From Cyanobacteria bacterium SZAS-4 (lineage in GTDB: Bacteria; Cyanobacteriota; Vampirovibrionia; Obscuribacterales; Obscuribacteraceae), in the NCBI GenBank assembly GCA_018266255.1, contig JAFEAT010000017.1:81242-143632 (forward strand): DNA of 62,391 bases. The letters run 5' to 3'. Under the pieces are notes generated by a model. It ran no database searches. It worked only from the letters and a program-made list of their open reading frames with translations, and had not been told where the DNA came from. Shown here piece by piece: positions 34,074 to 43,110 of the stretch (the stretch's first letter is position 1; every line of letters begins with the position of its first letter). The position numbers were made by a program, and so were the translations under genes.

Positions 34074-34748
34074 CTATTCAGCTGCCAACTTATAACCAAC
34101 GCCATGCACGTTTTCGATAATCGACGAAACACCAGGCTCGTCAATCTGCCTGCGTAAGCGCTTTATGCAGGTTCTGACCGTCTCGGGTCCACAGCCTGCT
34201 TCGGAATTCCAAATATGGTCGAGCAGCGCATCTGCTTTAAAAACCTTGTTCGGATTGCGCATGAAGAATTCCAACACTGCAAACTCTTTTGGAGTTAGTT
34301 TCACAGGCGCACCATTTTTGGTGGCGATGTGATTGTTGGGATCAAGGGAAACATTGCGAATGCTGAGAATGTTGTCGTAAACGTTTGTCGGGCGCCTCAG
34401 CAACGCTCTGATGCGCGCCGACAATTCTTTTATATCGAATGGCTTGGTGAGGTAATCATCCGCACCGGCGTTGAAGCCTTCTTCCTTGTCTTCGATGTCG
34501 TGCTTACCCGTCAGCATGAGGATCGGCGCACGCCCACCAGCTGTTTTGTATCGCTTACAAATTTCAACGCCACTTAAATCAGGCAAGCCCCAATCAAGAA
34601 CGATGACATCGTACTGATACGTTTTTAGATACTGATCGGCCTCCAAACCGTTGTGAGTGATTTCAACGGTGTGGTGCTGATGCGTAAGCCAATCGACAAT
34701 TATTGTGCAAATTGCCAGATCGTCTTCGACAACGAGTATCTTAGCCAT
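34074..34748 (-). CDS. OmpR/PhoB-family response regulator
   Basis: DNA-binding response regulator of 224 residues. The REC domain (about 1-120) has acidic pocket E8/D9/D10, phospho-acceptor D52 (VIVLDWGLPD), the Thr in MLTGKHD and Lys in LTKPFD. The winged-helix effector (about 128-222) carries KLTPKEFAVLEFFMRNPNKV and the recognition-helix region ETVRTCIKRLRRQI, typical of the OmpR/PhoB class. It lies 15 bases behind the 80-residue protein gene and is probably co-transcribed. No kinase is adjacent. Whether it reads the Pho-box-like repeats in this window cannot be told from sequence. Confidence 0.92.
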   Translation of the reverse strand: MAKILVVEDDLAICTIIVDWLTHQHHTVEITHNGLEADQYLKTYQYDVIVLDWGLPDLSGVEICKRYKTAGGRAPILMLTGKHDIEDKEEGFNAGADDYLTKPFDIKELSARIRALLRRPTNVYDNILSIRNVSLDPNNHIATKNGAPVKLTPKEFAVLEFFMRNPNKVFKADALLDHIWNSEAGCGPETVRTCIKRLRRQIDEPGVSSIIENVHGVGYKLAAE

Positions 34749-34763
34749 TATGTGGCTCGCAGA

Positions 34764-35006
34764 CTATTTCTTGCTGCCAATCAAGATAATGTTGGCACCC
34801 AACTGGTAACGGGCTCCGGTGTTCGGGTTGGTCACTTTTCCGTTAGCGTAAAAGCCAGTGGAGCCAGTTTTGAACTCTTTGGCAGAGGCAATGATTTGCC
34901 CCCAGTTTTCGCCCGATGGAGTTTTGATTTCGAGAATCAAAGTTGGTGGTGAGTCGCCGTCGACTTGCCCCTTCTCTTTGTCTGCTTTTGCATCTTTTCC
35001 AGCCAT
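34764..35006 (-). CDS. Small conserved-looking soluble protein
   Basis: Protein of 80 residues with a Lys/Asp-rich N-terminus (about 1-20) and a compact beta-rich remainder (TLILEIKTPSGENWGQI, KTGSTGFYANGKVTN, YQLGANIILIGSK). The ATG has a strong GGAGGAAA ribosome-binding site. I recognise no named family. It leads the two-gene unit with the OmpR-type regulator, so it may modulate or be controlled with it. Confidence 0.75.
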   Translation of the reverse strand: MAGKDAKADKEKGQVDGDSPPTLILEIKTPSGENWGQIIASAKEFKTGSTGFYANGKVTNPNTGARYQLGANIILIGSKK

Positions 35007-35135
35007 TACATTTCCTCCGCCCTATATTCCCTACAAATTATAGTGAAGAACAGTCGCCAGTTCTAGCTACACCAGTTATATATCAAAGGATAGCCTATGC
35101 GACACGCCCCCACAGCACCTGTGCGAAATTCGAAT

Positions 35136-36869
35136 TTAGTCGGCGGGTGAACCTAAATCCTGCAAATGCTGACGGGCTTTGGCTGCACGAGGGTCGTTAG
35201 GTTGGCAAAGTTCCAAAAATTTGCTCATTTCACCAATGGCAGATCGCTTGTCGCCTGCGCTTTCAAGTGTATTACTGAGTAAAAAATGTGCATCTGCGTT
35301 GTTTGGAGCGATTGCCACGGCTTGTCGATAGGCTTCGATTGCCTTTGTTTTATCACCTGACATGAGCAAACTCGAACCCAAATTCAATTTTGCAGCGGCA
35401 GAAGTGGGCGCGATACTGACAGCCTCTTTGGCTTGAGCGAGAGCGCTGGCGATATCTCCGCTTTGTGAGAAGGCGTAGCTTAGTCGTGTGTGTAGCGATT
35501 CGGAGGTCGGGAAGAGCGACACAGCTTCTTGCAGAAGTTTGACTGCGCGCACAGGATCACCTTCTTGCAGGCACTTTGAAGCGAGTGCAGACAACACGAT
35601 TCGATCTTTTGGATTCAAAGTGTAAGACTGCTCGAGCTCTTTACGACTGGCTTCTGGTTGCCCCAACTTATCAAGCACTCGCGCATAATTTGCGTGATAG
35701 AGCGAATCGTTTGGTCTGACCGCAATTGCCCTCTTGTAAAGGTCGGATGCCGATTGCCAATCGCCCTTGATAGTTTTGAGTGCACCAAAATCTGCCAGAG
35801 CATCTGCATATTTCGGGTCTACAGAAATCGCTGCTTGATACTCTTTTGCTGCACCCTCAAGATCGCCAGCGGTCAATTTGTTGGTGCCGTTCAAGTAGTA
35901 GCTTTCAGCAGAAAGAAAATTTTTGACGTTTTCAGGAATTTCAGAAACTTTTTCGATCGGCGGAGTGCCGAGTACAAGCTCGTTTCCAGTCCAGTCTGTT
36001 TTCATAACTGGAGTTTGCTTTTTCGTTGGACCGATAATGCTTGTTTCGATTTCAGTTTGCTTTTTTGCGATTTCAAAAGCTTCTTTCAACGGAATCAATC
36101 CGTCTTGCTGACGCAATGCCTTGATCAAATTGCGCGAAAACGCGTCGCTCCAGGTCATCTGATCGGGGCGGCTGGACGAGAGAATTACATAGCCTTTGCC
36201 GAGCGCGACTTTATCGATGTCGATGTTGTATCCGTTGAACAGTGACTTGGCACCGGCTGTCAACTCCGCTGCACCGCTGTAACAGGATTGCAGCACAAGC
36301 ATGATGCGCTGCGCCTTCACGTCTTTTCTCAGCGTCTCCATGAGAGTCTGCATGGAGACGCAAGTGGAATAAACGTTGTCGATCGCGCAATCATAAGCAC
36401 ACAGGTAGGTGGATCCGTCTGTTGTCGGAAACCCGTTAGTGGCGATGAAGACAACAACGAGGTCGTCTGGTCCAGCCAATGTTCCTAACCACGGACTGGT
36501 CAGCGCTGAAACAATATTTTGTCTGGTGGCACTTGAATTGACCAGCAATTTGACGTGGTCTGCTTGAAAGCGTCCTCCGTGCGGATCGATTAGATAGTCA
36601 TAGAATTGCTGGGCCGACTTATCCATCGCCACTTCCGAGCCGGAGTTATCGAGGCGTTTCTCTTTGAATTTAGAGGCTCCGATAACAACGGCCCACTTTT
36701 GTTTGATTGGATTGTTCGTCGGCTTAGCGTTTGGGTTGAGATCTTGAATCTTCGTAAATTCAACGCCTGGTACTGGCGACGGTGCCACTTCTGCGCTATA
36801 CACAGCTGGAATATTGCAGAGCAACCCAACCATGCTAGTTAAAATAGCAATCCGCTTTCCAATGATCAT
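35136..36869 (-). CDS. Caspase-fold (peptidase C14-like) TPR protein with replaced catalytic His
   Basis: Protein of 577 residues. It has a signal peptide (about 1-25), a caspase-like domain (about 55-285) and about seven TPRs (about 310-570). The fold is shown by WAVVIGASKF, DDLVVVFIA, YLCAYD and MLVLQSCYSG (Cys196). In active members the Cys is paired with the His of a SGHG motif. Here that position reads FIATNGF with Asn145, and the codon is AAC. Asp before the Cys pair is also changed (LQSC for LDAC). The protein is therefore likely inactive as a protease or unusual. It follows the DUF4384 hydrolase gene by 25 bases, so the two form an operon. Predicted periplasmic. Confidence 0.82.
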   Translation of the reverse strand: MIIGKRIAILTSMVGLLCNIPAVYSAEVAPSPVPGVEFTKIQDLNPNAKPTNNPIKQKWAVVIGASKFKEKRLDNSGSEVAMDKSAQQFYDYLIDPHGGRFQADHVKLLVNSSATRQNIVSALTSPWLGTLAGPDDLVVVFIATNGFPTTDGSTYLCAYDCAIDNVYSTCVSMQTLMETLRKDVKAQRIMLVLQSCYSGAAELTAGAKSLFNGYNIDIDKVALGKGYVILSSSRPDQMTWSDAFSRNLIKALRQQDGLIPLKEAFEIAKKQTEIETSIIGPTKKQTPVMKTDWTGNELVLGTPPIEKVSEIPENVKNFLSAESYYLNGTNKLTAGDLEGAAKEYQAAISVDPKYADALADFGALKTIKGDWQSASDLYKRAIAVRPNDSLYHANYARVLDKLGQPEASRKELEQSYTLNPKDRIVLSALASKCLQEGDPVRAVKLLQEAVSLFPTSESLHTRLSYAFSQSGDIASALAQAKEAVSIAPTSAAAKLNLGSSLLMSGDKTKAIEAYRQAVAIAPNNADAHFLLSNTLESAGDKRSAIGEMSKFLELCQPNDPRAAKARQHLQDLGSPAD

Positions 36870-36894
36870 GATCTCTACCTTTTACTGAATCTTG

Positions 36895-38808
36895 CTACTG
36901 GTGCGCAAGGGCAATATCAACTGCCAACACACCGCCTGGTCCGTTAAAAGATAAGTTTACCAAACTGCTGTGAGCAGCAAGCTGAGTGTTTCCTGAGAAA
37001 TCAGCTGGAATGATTACTGGTGTTGGATCGTCCCAACTCAACTGCATTCTTGTTGGCACCAGATCTTTCTTTCCAGTCTCGGATGGTGAGACATAGGCGG
37101 TCAGATAGTGCTGCTCTTGCAATTCCTTTTGCGGTTGAATTTTCTTTTGAGAGAAGACCAAACTGACTTCTTCGGTACCTGGATTCTCGTCGAACTTCAG
37201 CCACGTTTTGCTTGGCAGCGGATAGTCTTGACCCTTGGTGAGGAAGTTATTCGTGCCTGTTTCGGCAGATGGAAAAAGCGTTGCGCTCTTACCACGGCTG
37301 CTTTTGTTCATGACCACATAAGCGTATCCATCTGTTTGAGCGATGATGTGGAACTTGATCGCATCACCTGACTTGAATGATGTTTTGTTGTTGCATCGAT
37401 AGACCTTTCCATCTCTGGCCAACTCGATCCAGTAAGAAATTCTTGCTGGGTCGCCTTGATAGTCTGCTGTAGCAGCGCCAGTGCCGTTGCCAGACGCGTT
37501 AGACGGATGAATCATGGCTACGGTCTGTCCGCTTTTTTCTAGCACGCTGGTTACTTGCTGGGCGGCATTGTTCATGCGATCCAGGTGGGCAGACTGAGTA
37601 TCATTGCCCTTTGTCGGATCCATTTTTGTTTCGATCAAGCTCTTTGAGAGCGAAAGTTTTGATGTGTCATCAGTCGCAGTTGCAAGGACAGGAGTTTCTG
37701 TCTTCTCAGTTGGAATGTGCAACGCGGTGATAGGCGCAACGTTTTTATTGATCCACTTCTGTACGAAACTCAAGTCTTCGTCAGCGAATTGCGCTTCTTC
37801 GAAAATCAGATGCTCTGCTGCTTTGCTGAATACCATTTGACGCTTGTCTGTAGTCAGGCTATCAAACAATTTCCATGTGCCTTCTGGGTGAACGAGTTTG
37901 TCGTTCGCACCCTGCATGAAAAGAACCGGCGAATTTTTGATTTCTGCAGCGACGAGAAAATTCTTTTCCATGAAAGAATTGAATTGCATCAACTCTTTTG
38001 GTGTCAAACTCATTCGACCGAGTTTGTCTTTCGACCAGGCTTCGCGCAAATCTTCTTTCTTGGTCGCTTTGCCGACAACATCTTCTCCGATGTTCATCGG
38101 TTTGTTGAAGCCTTTCAAAAGTCCGTGCAAGCCAACTTTCAATTTGGTGTCACCTGACCCGAATCGATCTCCAGACGGCACCGATGAAATCAAACCTGAG
38201 ATCAGCTCGGGATACATCGCTGTTGCACGCAGAGCGATCGCTCCACCCATCGACTCACCGAGGATGATAATTTTCTTGTCTGGATAGCTCTTCTTAATTC
38301 CTTCCAGAACGATTTTTATATCGGCTAACGAGCCGTCAAAGTCAAGCCCGGTCTTCAGGTCATCTTGCCACTCACCGAATCCACGCATGTCCATTGCATA
38401 CGTTGGTACGCCAACTTTGGACATGCGCTTACCAAACGCTTCGTATGTGCCTTTATGTAGACCCAGACCGTGGATACAGAGAATTACTGCGTCGACCGGC
38501 TGAGAGTTGTCGATCCACGAGACGAACGGAATTTTTTGCTGGTCTTGGACAGCTGAATCTTTGACTGGAGCTAGTTTGGTCGAGCGTGGCAAGTCTTTTG
38601 CCTCGTTCAACGGCACAGCGTCAACAGAGATGACCTTCGACCCCAGAGGCGGTTTTGCTACCGTTGCTGCAGCTGGCGCCGTAGACGCAGACTTCTTAGC
38701 CGCAGACGTTGGTTTCGGAGCGCTAGCGTTGGTTGCTCCAACAGATTGCCCAATTGAACTCAAAGTCATGAATGCCAGGGTGATTCGGCAAATTGATCTA
38801 TTTAACAA
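36895..38808 (-). CDS. Exported alpha/beta hydrolase (lysophospholipase-like) with C-terminal DUF4384
   Basis: Protein of 637 residues. Starts at TTG after GAGGT; the first 26 residues form a signal peptide ending near GAT. An Ala/Pro/Lys-rich linker precedes a serine-hydrolase domain (about 95-360): oxyanion region CIHGLGLHKGTY, nucleophile elbow GESMGG, acid in GANDKLVHPEG and His in AAEHLIFEE. This is the monoacylglycerol lipase/PldB type. A second linker (about 365-475) leads to DUF4384 (about 480-590: GDAIKFHIIAQTDGYAYV, LFPSAETGTNNFL). DUF4384 is often attached to caspase or kinase domains. Here the caspase is the next gene. Confidence 0.85.
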   Translation of the reverse strand: MLNRSICRITLAFMTLSSIGQSVGATNASAPKPTSAAKKSASTAPAAATVAKPPLGSKVISVDAVPLNEAKDLPRSTKLAPVKDSAVQDQQKIPFVSWIDNSQPVDAVILCIHGLGLHKGTYEAFGKRMSKVGVPTYAMDMRGFGEWQDDLKTGLDFDGSLADIKIVLEGIKKSYPDKKIIILGESMGGAIALRATAMYPELISGLISSVPSGDRFGSGDTKLKVGLHGLLKGFNKPMNIGEDVVGKATKKEDLREAWSKDKLGRMSLTPKELMQFNSFMEKNFLVAAEIKNSPVLFMQGANDKLVHPEGTWKLFDSLTTDKRQMVFSKAAEHLIFEEAQFADEDLSFVQKWINKNVAPITALHIPTEKTETPVLATATDDTSKLSLSKSLIETKMDPTKGNDTQSAHLDRMNNAAQQVTSVLEKSGQTVAMIHPSNASGNGTGAATADYQGDPARISYWIELARDGKVYRCNNKTSFKSGDAIKFHIIAQTDGYAYVVMNKSSRGKSATLFPSAETGTNNFLTKGQDYPLPSKTWLKFDENPGTEEVSLVFSQKKIQPQKELQEQHYLTAYVSPSETGKKDLVPTRMQLSWDDPTPVIIPADFSGNTQLAAHSSLVNLSFNGPGGVLAVDIALAHQ

Positions 38809-39196
38809 AGCCAGGACCTCGTAGACATGGTCGTATTATCGGATTTCCACATTACTTACTTGGCGCCGCTGCTAATTAGGAGAGGTGCCAGACGAACTTT
38901 GCTGATTAAGCAATGCTCAGAAAACCCGAGCCCTTGGGCGTTCGGACTGATTTGTCCGATACGGAGGACTACCAAAGTTCAAGTATATAAGAAAGGGAAC
39001 ACTAAGTGCGCGCCAGGTGAGATGGACGTCACTGTAAGCGGTGCCAAAATCGCGCTACCGATTGGCGGCACACCGTCGCTCTGAAAGATTCGTGAAAGTT
39101 TGCACCACCGGCATTCTCTTGGGAACCAAATAGAGAGAGCTGTGGTCACTATCAGCACTAATACTCAAACTTGGAACTGTGCAGAAAGAGGTGTCC
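38809..39196. other. 388-base region between hydrolase and PDZ genes
   Basis: A frame at 38827-39084 (+) has no ribosome-binding site and no protein-like pattern, so I do not call it. TATATAA at 38984 is AT-rich but lacks a -35. Nothing else is seen apart from the likely promoters of the two divergent genes. Confidence 0.4.
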
Positions 39197-39571
39197 ATGA
39201 AATTTTTGTTTGCTCTTCTAACGACTCTTTTTCTAGCACAGGCGATGCCGGCCAACGCAACGATGCTTGTTGGGAGCGTCCAATATCGTGATGCAGAGGG
39301 ACGCATCGGCGTTCGCATCAACCATTACGGGCGAGTGCACAAAGTTCATGCGCACTCACCAGCAGAAATTGCCGGCATTCAAAAAGGTGATGTAATCACC
39401 TCAGTCGATGGATTGCGTAAAGGGTTCGTCGGCAAAATCCACGGTACACCGGGGACTGTGGCTCATCTCACGTTGAGACGAGCCGGCGAAGAACTTTCAT
39501 TTTCAGTTCCACGAGTTGAAGTATTTCAAATTCAATCTGAAGAAAAGCCACCACTGCTGGTGCAACGTTAG
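39197..39571 (+). CDS. Exported single PDZ-domain protein
   Basis: Protein of 124 residues. A signal peptide (MKFLFALLTTLFLAQAMPANA) leads into one PDZ domain (about 35-105: IGVRINHYGRVHKVHAHSPA, EIAGIQKGDVITSVDGL, GTPGTVAHLTLRRAG). No protease domain is attached. ATG at 39197 follows AGAGGTG. PDZ domains bind C-terminal peptides, so a periplasmic adaptor role is plausible. It converges with the LRV gene. Confidence 0.82.
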   Translation: MKFLFALLTTLFLAQAMPANATMLVGSVQYRDAEGRIGVRINHYGRVHKVHAHSPAEIAGIQKGDVITSVDGLRKGFVGKIHGTPGTVAHLTLRRAGEELSFSVPRVEVFQIQSEEKPPLLVQR

Positions 39572-39576
39572 AACTT

Positions 39577-40038
39577 CTACGATGCTGCTGTAAATTTCTT
39601 GTACTGAATATTTTGAAGCGTGATTGTGATGTTCGTAGCAGGTGTTCGTTCTTGAGTTAATCGTCCAAATGTCTGTTGGGCTCGCGCTGCGACATATGGA
39701 TTTTCGTCCTGACAAATTTCTTGAATCACTTCAAGCGGAAGCAAGGGATTCGACGCCAACGCATAGCGCACATCAGCACTAACGTCGTAGACCAGCGTAT
39801 ATATGATTTCGATCGGGGTTTTGGGGTTGTGGCTAACGGCCACTCGAATGCGTTCGTTGGCGTGCCCGGCCAAATGTGCAAGTGTATGCAACGGTGCAGC
39901 GGGATTTTCCGCCAGTTGCTCTAGCAGTAATGGATCATCCTCTGTCGCTAATTGTTTGAGTACATGTTCAGGAGTTGCGGGATTGGCGGCTATGAGCAAC
40001 ATGAGCTCATTGGCGCGCCTGTAGTGAACTGGTGCCAT
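39577..40038 (-). CDS. LRV (leucine-rich repeat variant) protein
   Basis: Protein of 153 residues built of five to six helical repeats of about 24 residues, each with an Asn-Pro turn: IAANPATPEHVLKQLA, LAENPAAPLHTLAHLAG, VSHNPKTPIEIIYTL and LASNPLLPLEVIQEI. This is the LRV/HEAT-like pattern. ATG at 40038 has GGAGG upstream. A -10 TATAAT on this strand lies at 40063-40068. Probably a protein-interaction module. Confidence 0.82.
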   Translation of the reverse strand: MAPVHYRRANELMLLIAANPATPEHVLKQLATEDDPLLLEQLAENPAAPLHTLAHLAGHANERIRVAVSHNPKTPIEIIYTLVYDVSADVRYALASNPLLPLEVIQEICQDENPYVAARAQQTFGRLTQERTPATNITITLQNIQYKKFTAAS

Positions 40039-40062
40039 AGATACCTCCACCAACGTATCACT

Positions 40063-40068
40063 ATTATA
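40063..40068 (-). promoter_or_regulatory. -10 box of LRV gene
   Basis: TATAAT (extended TTCTATAAT) read on the - strand, 25 bases before the start codon at 40038. The -35 is poor. Confidence 0.45.
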
Positions 40069-40123
40069 GAATCTGGCTGTTCAAGAGTGTTTCCCTCGAT
40101 CCTATAAAACCGTATGGAAAGGC

Positions 40124-40280
40124 TATAATCTGGCGCCACTGTAGAGCTTATTTGAGTTACAGGTGTTCTTCTAGTAACAACTGCTGCTCGTTATTGCTGA
40201 CTTTGACGTCGGAAGGCGTGTCAGAGAACCAGATGCAAGCTCCTTGCAAAGCAAACAGCAGTTCAAACAGACACGCAGAT
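40124..40280 (+). ncRNA. Candidate structured RNA with possible pseudoknot
   Basis: A TATAAT (40124-40129, + strand) precedes a cluster of perfect complements: GTTAC (40156-40160) with GTAAC (40174-40178); AACTGCTG (40179-40186) with CAGCAGTT (40255-40262); TGCAAG and CTTGCA around a CTC loop near 40233-40247; GCGTGTC (40215-40221) with GACACGC (40269-40275). The second and last pairs cross, giving a pseudoknot or alternative folds. No -35 and no T-run terminator are visible. The region lies between two - strand genes, so it could instead be an untranslated leader. Confidence 0.3.
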
Positions 40281-40299
40281 AAGCCGCTTAAATTGCTGA

Positions 40300-40773
40300 C
40301 TATAGATTCAAGGTTGTTCGAAATATAAAATATACGAAGGCTAGATGCACAACGATGAAAACGACGAACAAGGAGATGCTCACCATTAAATCCCAGATAA
40401 GTGCTGCCTGCTTGGGACTGAGCGTGTTCATGATGCCGAAACGATGTGAAATGAACATCAATAAAGTCGTACCAAATAAAAGATCGCAGAAGAAGATCAT
40501 CCAGGGCAAGAAATGAGCAGGTGTAAACAATAGACCTGCCACCACAACTAGTGCCCCTATGAGTAGTAATTCCGTCCCCTTATCTGGTTCTCTAAAGTGA
40601 GACCGCGGCACCCTGCTCAAGTAGGTTATGGCATGGTAGGCACTTCTCAGTCGAAATGTCCAATCGTGCCTCTCTAAGCAACTCTCAGCATCAGCAGACC
40701 CTGGTTTAGCTGTAGGAGCAACGTTTTCAATTCCTGTTGAATCTGTTTTAGATTCCTGTGGATCTTCTGACAT
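40300..40773 (-). CDS. Membrane protein of unknown function
   Basis: Protein of 157 residues, start ATG after GAGGAGC. A polar, Ser/Glu-rich N-terminus (about 1-65) is followed by three hydrophobic helices (about 70-88, 90-110, 128-152). No family is recognised. Upstream lies the Tad-type gene cluster on the same strand, 39 bases away. It may be the last gene of that transcript. Confidence 0.7.
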   Translation of the reverse strand: MSEDPQESKTDSTGIENVAPTAKPGSADAESCLERHDWTFRLRSAYHAITYLSRVPRSHFREPDKGTELLLIGALVVVAGLLFTPAHFLPWMIFFCDLLFGTTLLMFISHRFGIMNTLSPKQAALIWDLMVSISLFVVFIVVHLAFVYFIFRTTLNL

Positions 40774-40812
40774 TGGCGCTCCTCTCTGCTTATGAAATGT
40801 GATCTGGTTTAG

Positions 40813-42594
40813 CTAGCGCACCAGCTGCACGAGCGATCTGGCAACATTTTCGAAAACTAAATTAAGTTGCGATGCCTCAGTAGCCTGATAAAACTGAGCA
40901 CCATTACCGGAAATGCCTGCGATTCCACCGGCGGCTGGATCGCTGTTCAAATCTGTCAGGACTTGCGTTTGAGTGTCCTGCAAACTAGGCACCATACACA
41001 GCCCGATACAGTAAATTGGGATGCCGGATTGATTAGCTATTTTTGCTTGTGCTCGGGCATCTTGGGTGGGATCGCCGCCAAAACTCGAGACTGTCGGAAG
41101 TCCGTCTGTAAAGAGCACGATTGTCTTAACTGCGCCTTTTCTGCCCAACCCCCGTCCTCCTTGTCCAGCCGATTTCAGTTGGTCAATGGCAGCGTCAAGG
41201 GCACCCGAGATATTGGTACCGCCGTATGCAATAAGTGGACTGGTTGCGGCAGTTACGTCTGCGTAATTGCTGTAAGCTGGGCCAAGAGTGGGATCGAGAC
41301 TGATCGCTGGATTGGGAGGATTGGGCGACAGTGGGTCGGCGGGAAATCCGTTTGATTTATATGCACCGGGGTTATCTGTGATTGAGCCGATGCTTCCGTA
41401 ACCGAGGTCAGATGCGCAAGTGGAGTTTTTCGCGGCGCCGACCGAACTACCAAAGGTTACTAGTCCGAAGTGAGCATCGCAATCGTTGTTCATTACTGTG
41501 AAGAAATTTTGTGCGGCGGCAATGGCATCACCAATTGGGTGTCGCTGACTAAAGGCTGCTTGCAAATATGCTTGGTAGTATCCAGCTTTGGGCGTTATAC
41601 CCCAGGCCGAATAAGGGACATTTGCTTTGGTTGCGACTGAGACGGACTCTAGATTTCCTCGTGCAGCTTCAACAAGGCAGCCCAGGTTATTGGCGGGAAA
41701 AAAATATGCGGTACCACCGCTGGTGACAGTTGTGCCGCTGCTAAAAGAACTTGTTCCGTCTATGTTCACAACTACGTCAGTGACATTGGCAGATAGTTTG
41801 TTGGGCGCTGCAGCTCCAGAGTTTATACCGCGATCGGAAGCACTGAAATTGTAACCTCCGTCATTAGAGTCTAGGCTCTGCGGGAAAGTGGCATTCAGCG
41901 CCGTTCCTGTTGGCCCAGTGCAGTGAAATGTGGGGTAAAGGTTGCCTTGACCAATTATCTTATAACCGTTGCTGATGCTATTTAGCTTGTATCTATTAAT
42001 GATGGAGATTGGCGTAAAATCATCCATTGACGCCGAAATGTCGAAACAAAGAACAACATCGAGCATTGGCAATCCGCCATTGGCCGTTTCCACAACCGGA
42101 TACACTCCTCGCCAGCCGAGAAAATCTGCGAACATTGGCACAAGGCCAAAGGCTCCGGTAATCTGAATAATTTTGCCGCTGGGATTTCCGATTTGAACTG
42201 GCTGTCTCGTCACTGGCTCCAGAAACTGGAAGAACAGTGTGGCCTGCTTTGCACCAGGAGCGAGGGGTAACACAGTTGACTGAGTGGTGCCGGTAAGTGG
42301 CTGATCTAAAATGCTGTTGCGTTTGAACATATCAATGGCAGTAGCTATCGACGCTTGTTGTGTAACAGAGGTGTCAGTGTTGTTACTGCTTGCTACGGTT
42401 GCACCGGCAGCAAGTGCACAGCTGTCGATACAAGCCTTGAGTTGCTTCTTCGCCAGCTGATATCGAGCTACTTCAAACGAGAAGAGCGACAGGGGGGCGA
42501 TCACAAACGCGGCCAGAAAAACAATCAAAATCGACAGTGCTTGTCCGCGATTTCTACGGTTCTTCCCACTTGTGTGTGTGCTTGGAACTGACAT
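40813..42594 (-). CDS. TadG-like protein with vWA domain
   Basis: Protein of 593 residues. The N-terminus is a TadG/TadE-type membrane helix (about 16-40: RGQALSILIVFLAAFVIAPL) followed by ARYQLAKKQLKACIDSCALA. A von Willebrand A domain spans about 175-590. Its MIDAS start is VVLCFDISASMDDF and its later part TIVLFTDGLPTVSSFGG. A long Ser/Gly/Asn-rich insertion (about 205-330) interrupts the vWA fold. TadG proteins are minor components of Flp/Tad pilus systems. ATG has GAGGCAG upstream. The ATPase, secretin and other Tad genes are not in the window. Confidence 0.85.
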   Translation of the reverse strand: MSVPSTHTSGKNRRNRGQALSILIVFLAAFVIAPLSLFSFEVARYQLAKKQLKACIDSCALAAGATVASSNNTDTSVTQQASIATAIDMFKRNSILDQPLTGTTQSTVLPLAPGAKQATLFFQFLEPVTRQPVQIGNPSGKIIQITGAFGLVPMFADFLGWRGVYPVVETANGGLPMLDVVLCFDISASMDDFTPISIINRYKLNSISNGYKIIGQGNLYPTFHCTGPTGTALNATFPQSLDSNDGGYNFSASDRGINSGAAAPNKLSANVTDVVVNIDGTSSFSSGTTVTSGGTAYFFPANNLGCLVEAARGNLESVSVATKANVPYSAWGITPKAGYYQAYLQAAFSQRHPIGDAIAAAQNFFTVMNNDCDAHFGLVTFGSSVGAAKNSTCASDLGYGSIGSITDNPGAYKSNGFPADPLSPNPPNPAISLDPTLGPAYSNYADVTAATSPLIAYGGTNISGALDAAIDQLKSAGQGGRGLGRKGAVKTIVLFTDGLPTVSSFGGDPTQDARAQAKIANQSGIPIYCIGLCMVPSLQDTQTQVLTDLNSDPAAGGIAGISGNGAQFYQATEASQLNLVFENVARSLVQLVR

Positions 42595-42607
42595 TCATGC
42601 TGCCTCT

Positions 42608-43093
42608 CTATCCGTAGAATTTTTGCTTGACGATTGGAAATGTGTATTTACGAGCAAATTGAATTTTGCCGCTCTTTATAAACGATGCACCGAAGAACAA
42701 TATCGGAGCGGGGCATCTGATACTGACCAAAGAAGTGACCGTAACGTACGGTGAGATGTTGGCTGGCGGATTGCCCTGGAAATCGTTATAAACAAAGTCA
42801 GGGGCAGCCGCAGATTTCAGGATTGGCTGAGATACCCAAAACCCGTCAGTCGCGTGGGTTGATAGTTGCGATTGAGCCGCTTGCAGCGCTTTTGCCTGCG
42901 TGCTTTGCTGGGCCGCAGAGCGCGCAGCATCACGACATGCAGAGTCGTTCAAGTCCATTCCAAAAATGATCAGTGACAAATCGAGACCAAAAGCTGCCAG
43001 CACGATCATCAGGAAAGTGGCAATTCCGATCTCGATGCATGCTACTCCTTGGCACTCTCTCGTAAATCGATTTTTGAATTTGGAAAAGACCAT
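42608..43093 (-). CDS. TadE-like pseudopilin
   Basis: Protein of about 161 residues with the TadE pattern: a basic N-terminus, Glu just before a hydrophobic helix (CIEIGIATFLMIVLAAFGLD), then LNDSACRDAARSAAQQ and a beta-rich C-terminus. Spacing of 13 and 17 bases to its neighbours shows one operon. Start ATG at 43093 or the one at 43102. A minor pilin role is inferred from family. Confidence 0.78.
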   Translation of the reverse strand: MVFSKFKNRFTRECQGVACIEIGIATFLMIVLAAFGLDLSLIIFGMDLNDSACRDAARSAAQQSTQAKALQAAQSQLSTHATDGFWVSQPILKSAAAPDFVYNDFQGNPPANISPYVTVTSLVSIRCPAPILFFGASFIKSGKIQFARKYTFPIVKQKFYG

Positions 43094-43110
43094 ACCGTGC
43101 ATCTCTCAAA

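Noticed and set aside
38827..39084. Open frame of 85 codons on the + strand between the hydrolase and PDZ genes
   Set aside because: No ribosome-binding site, no hydrophobic core or domain pattern, and composition unlike the neighbouring genes.
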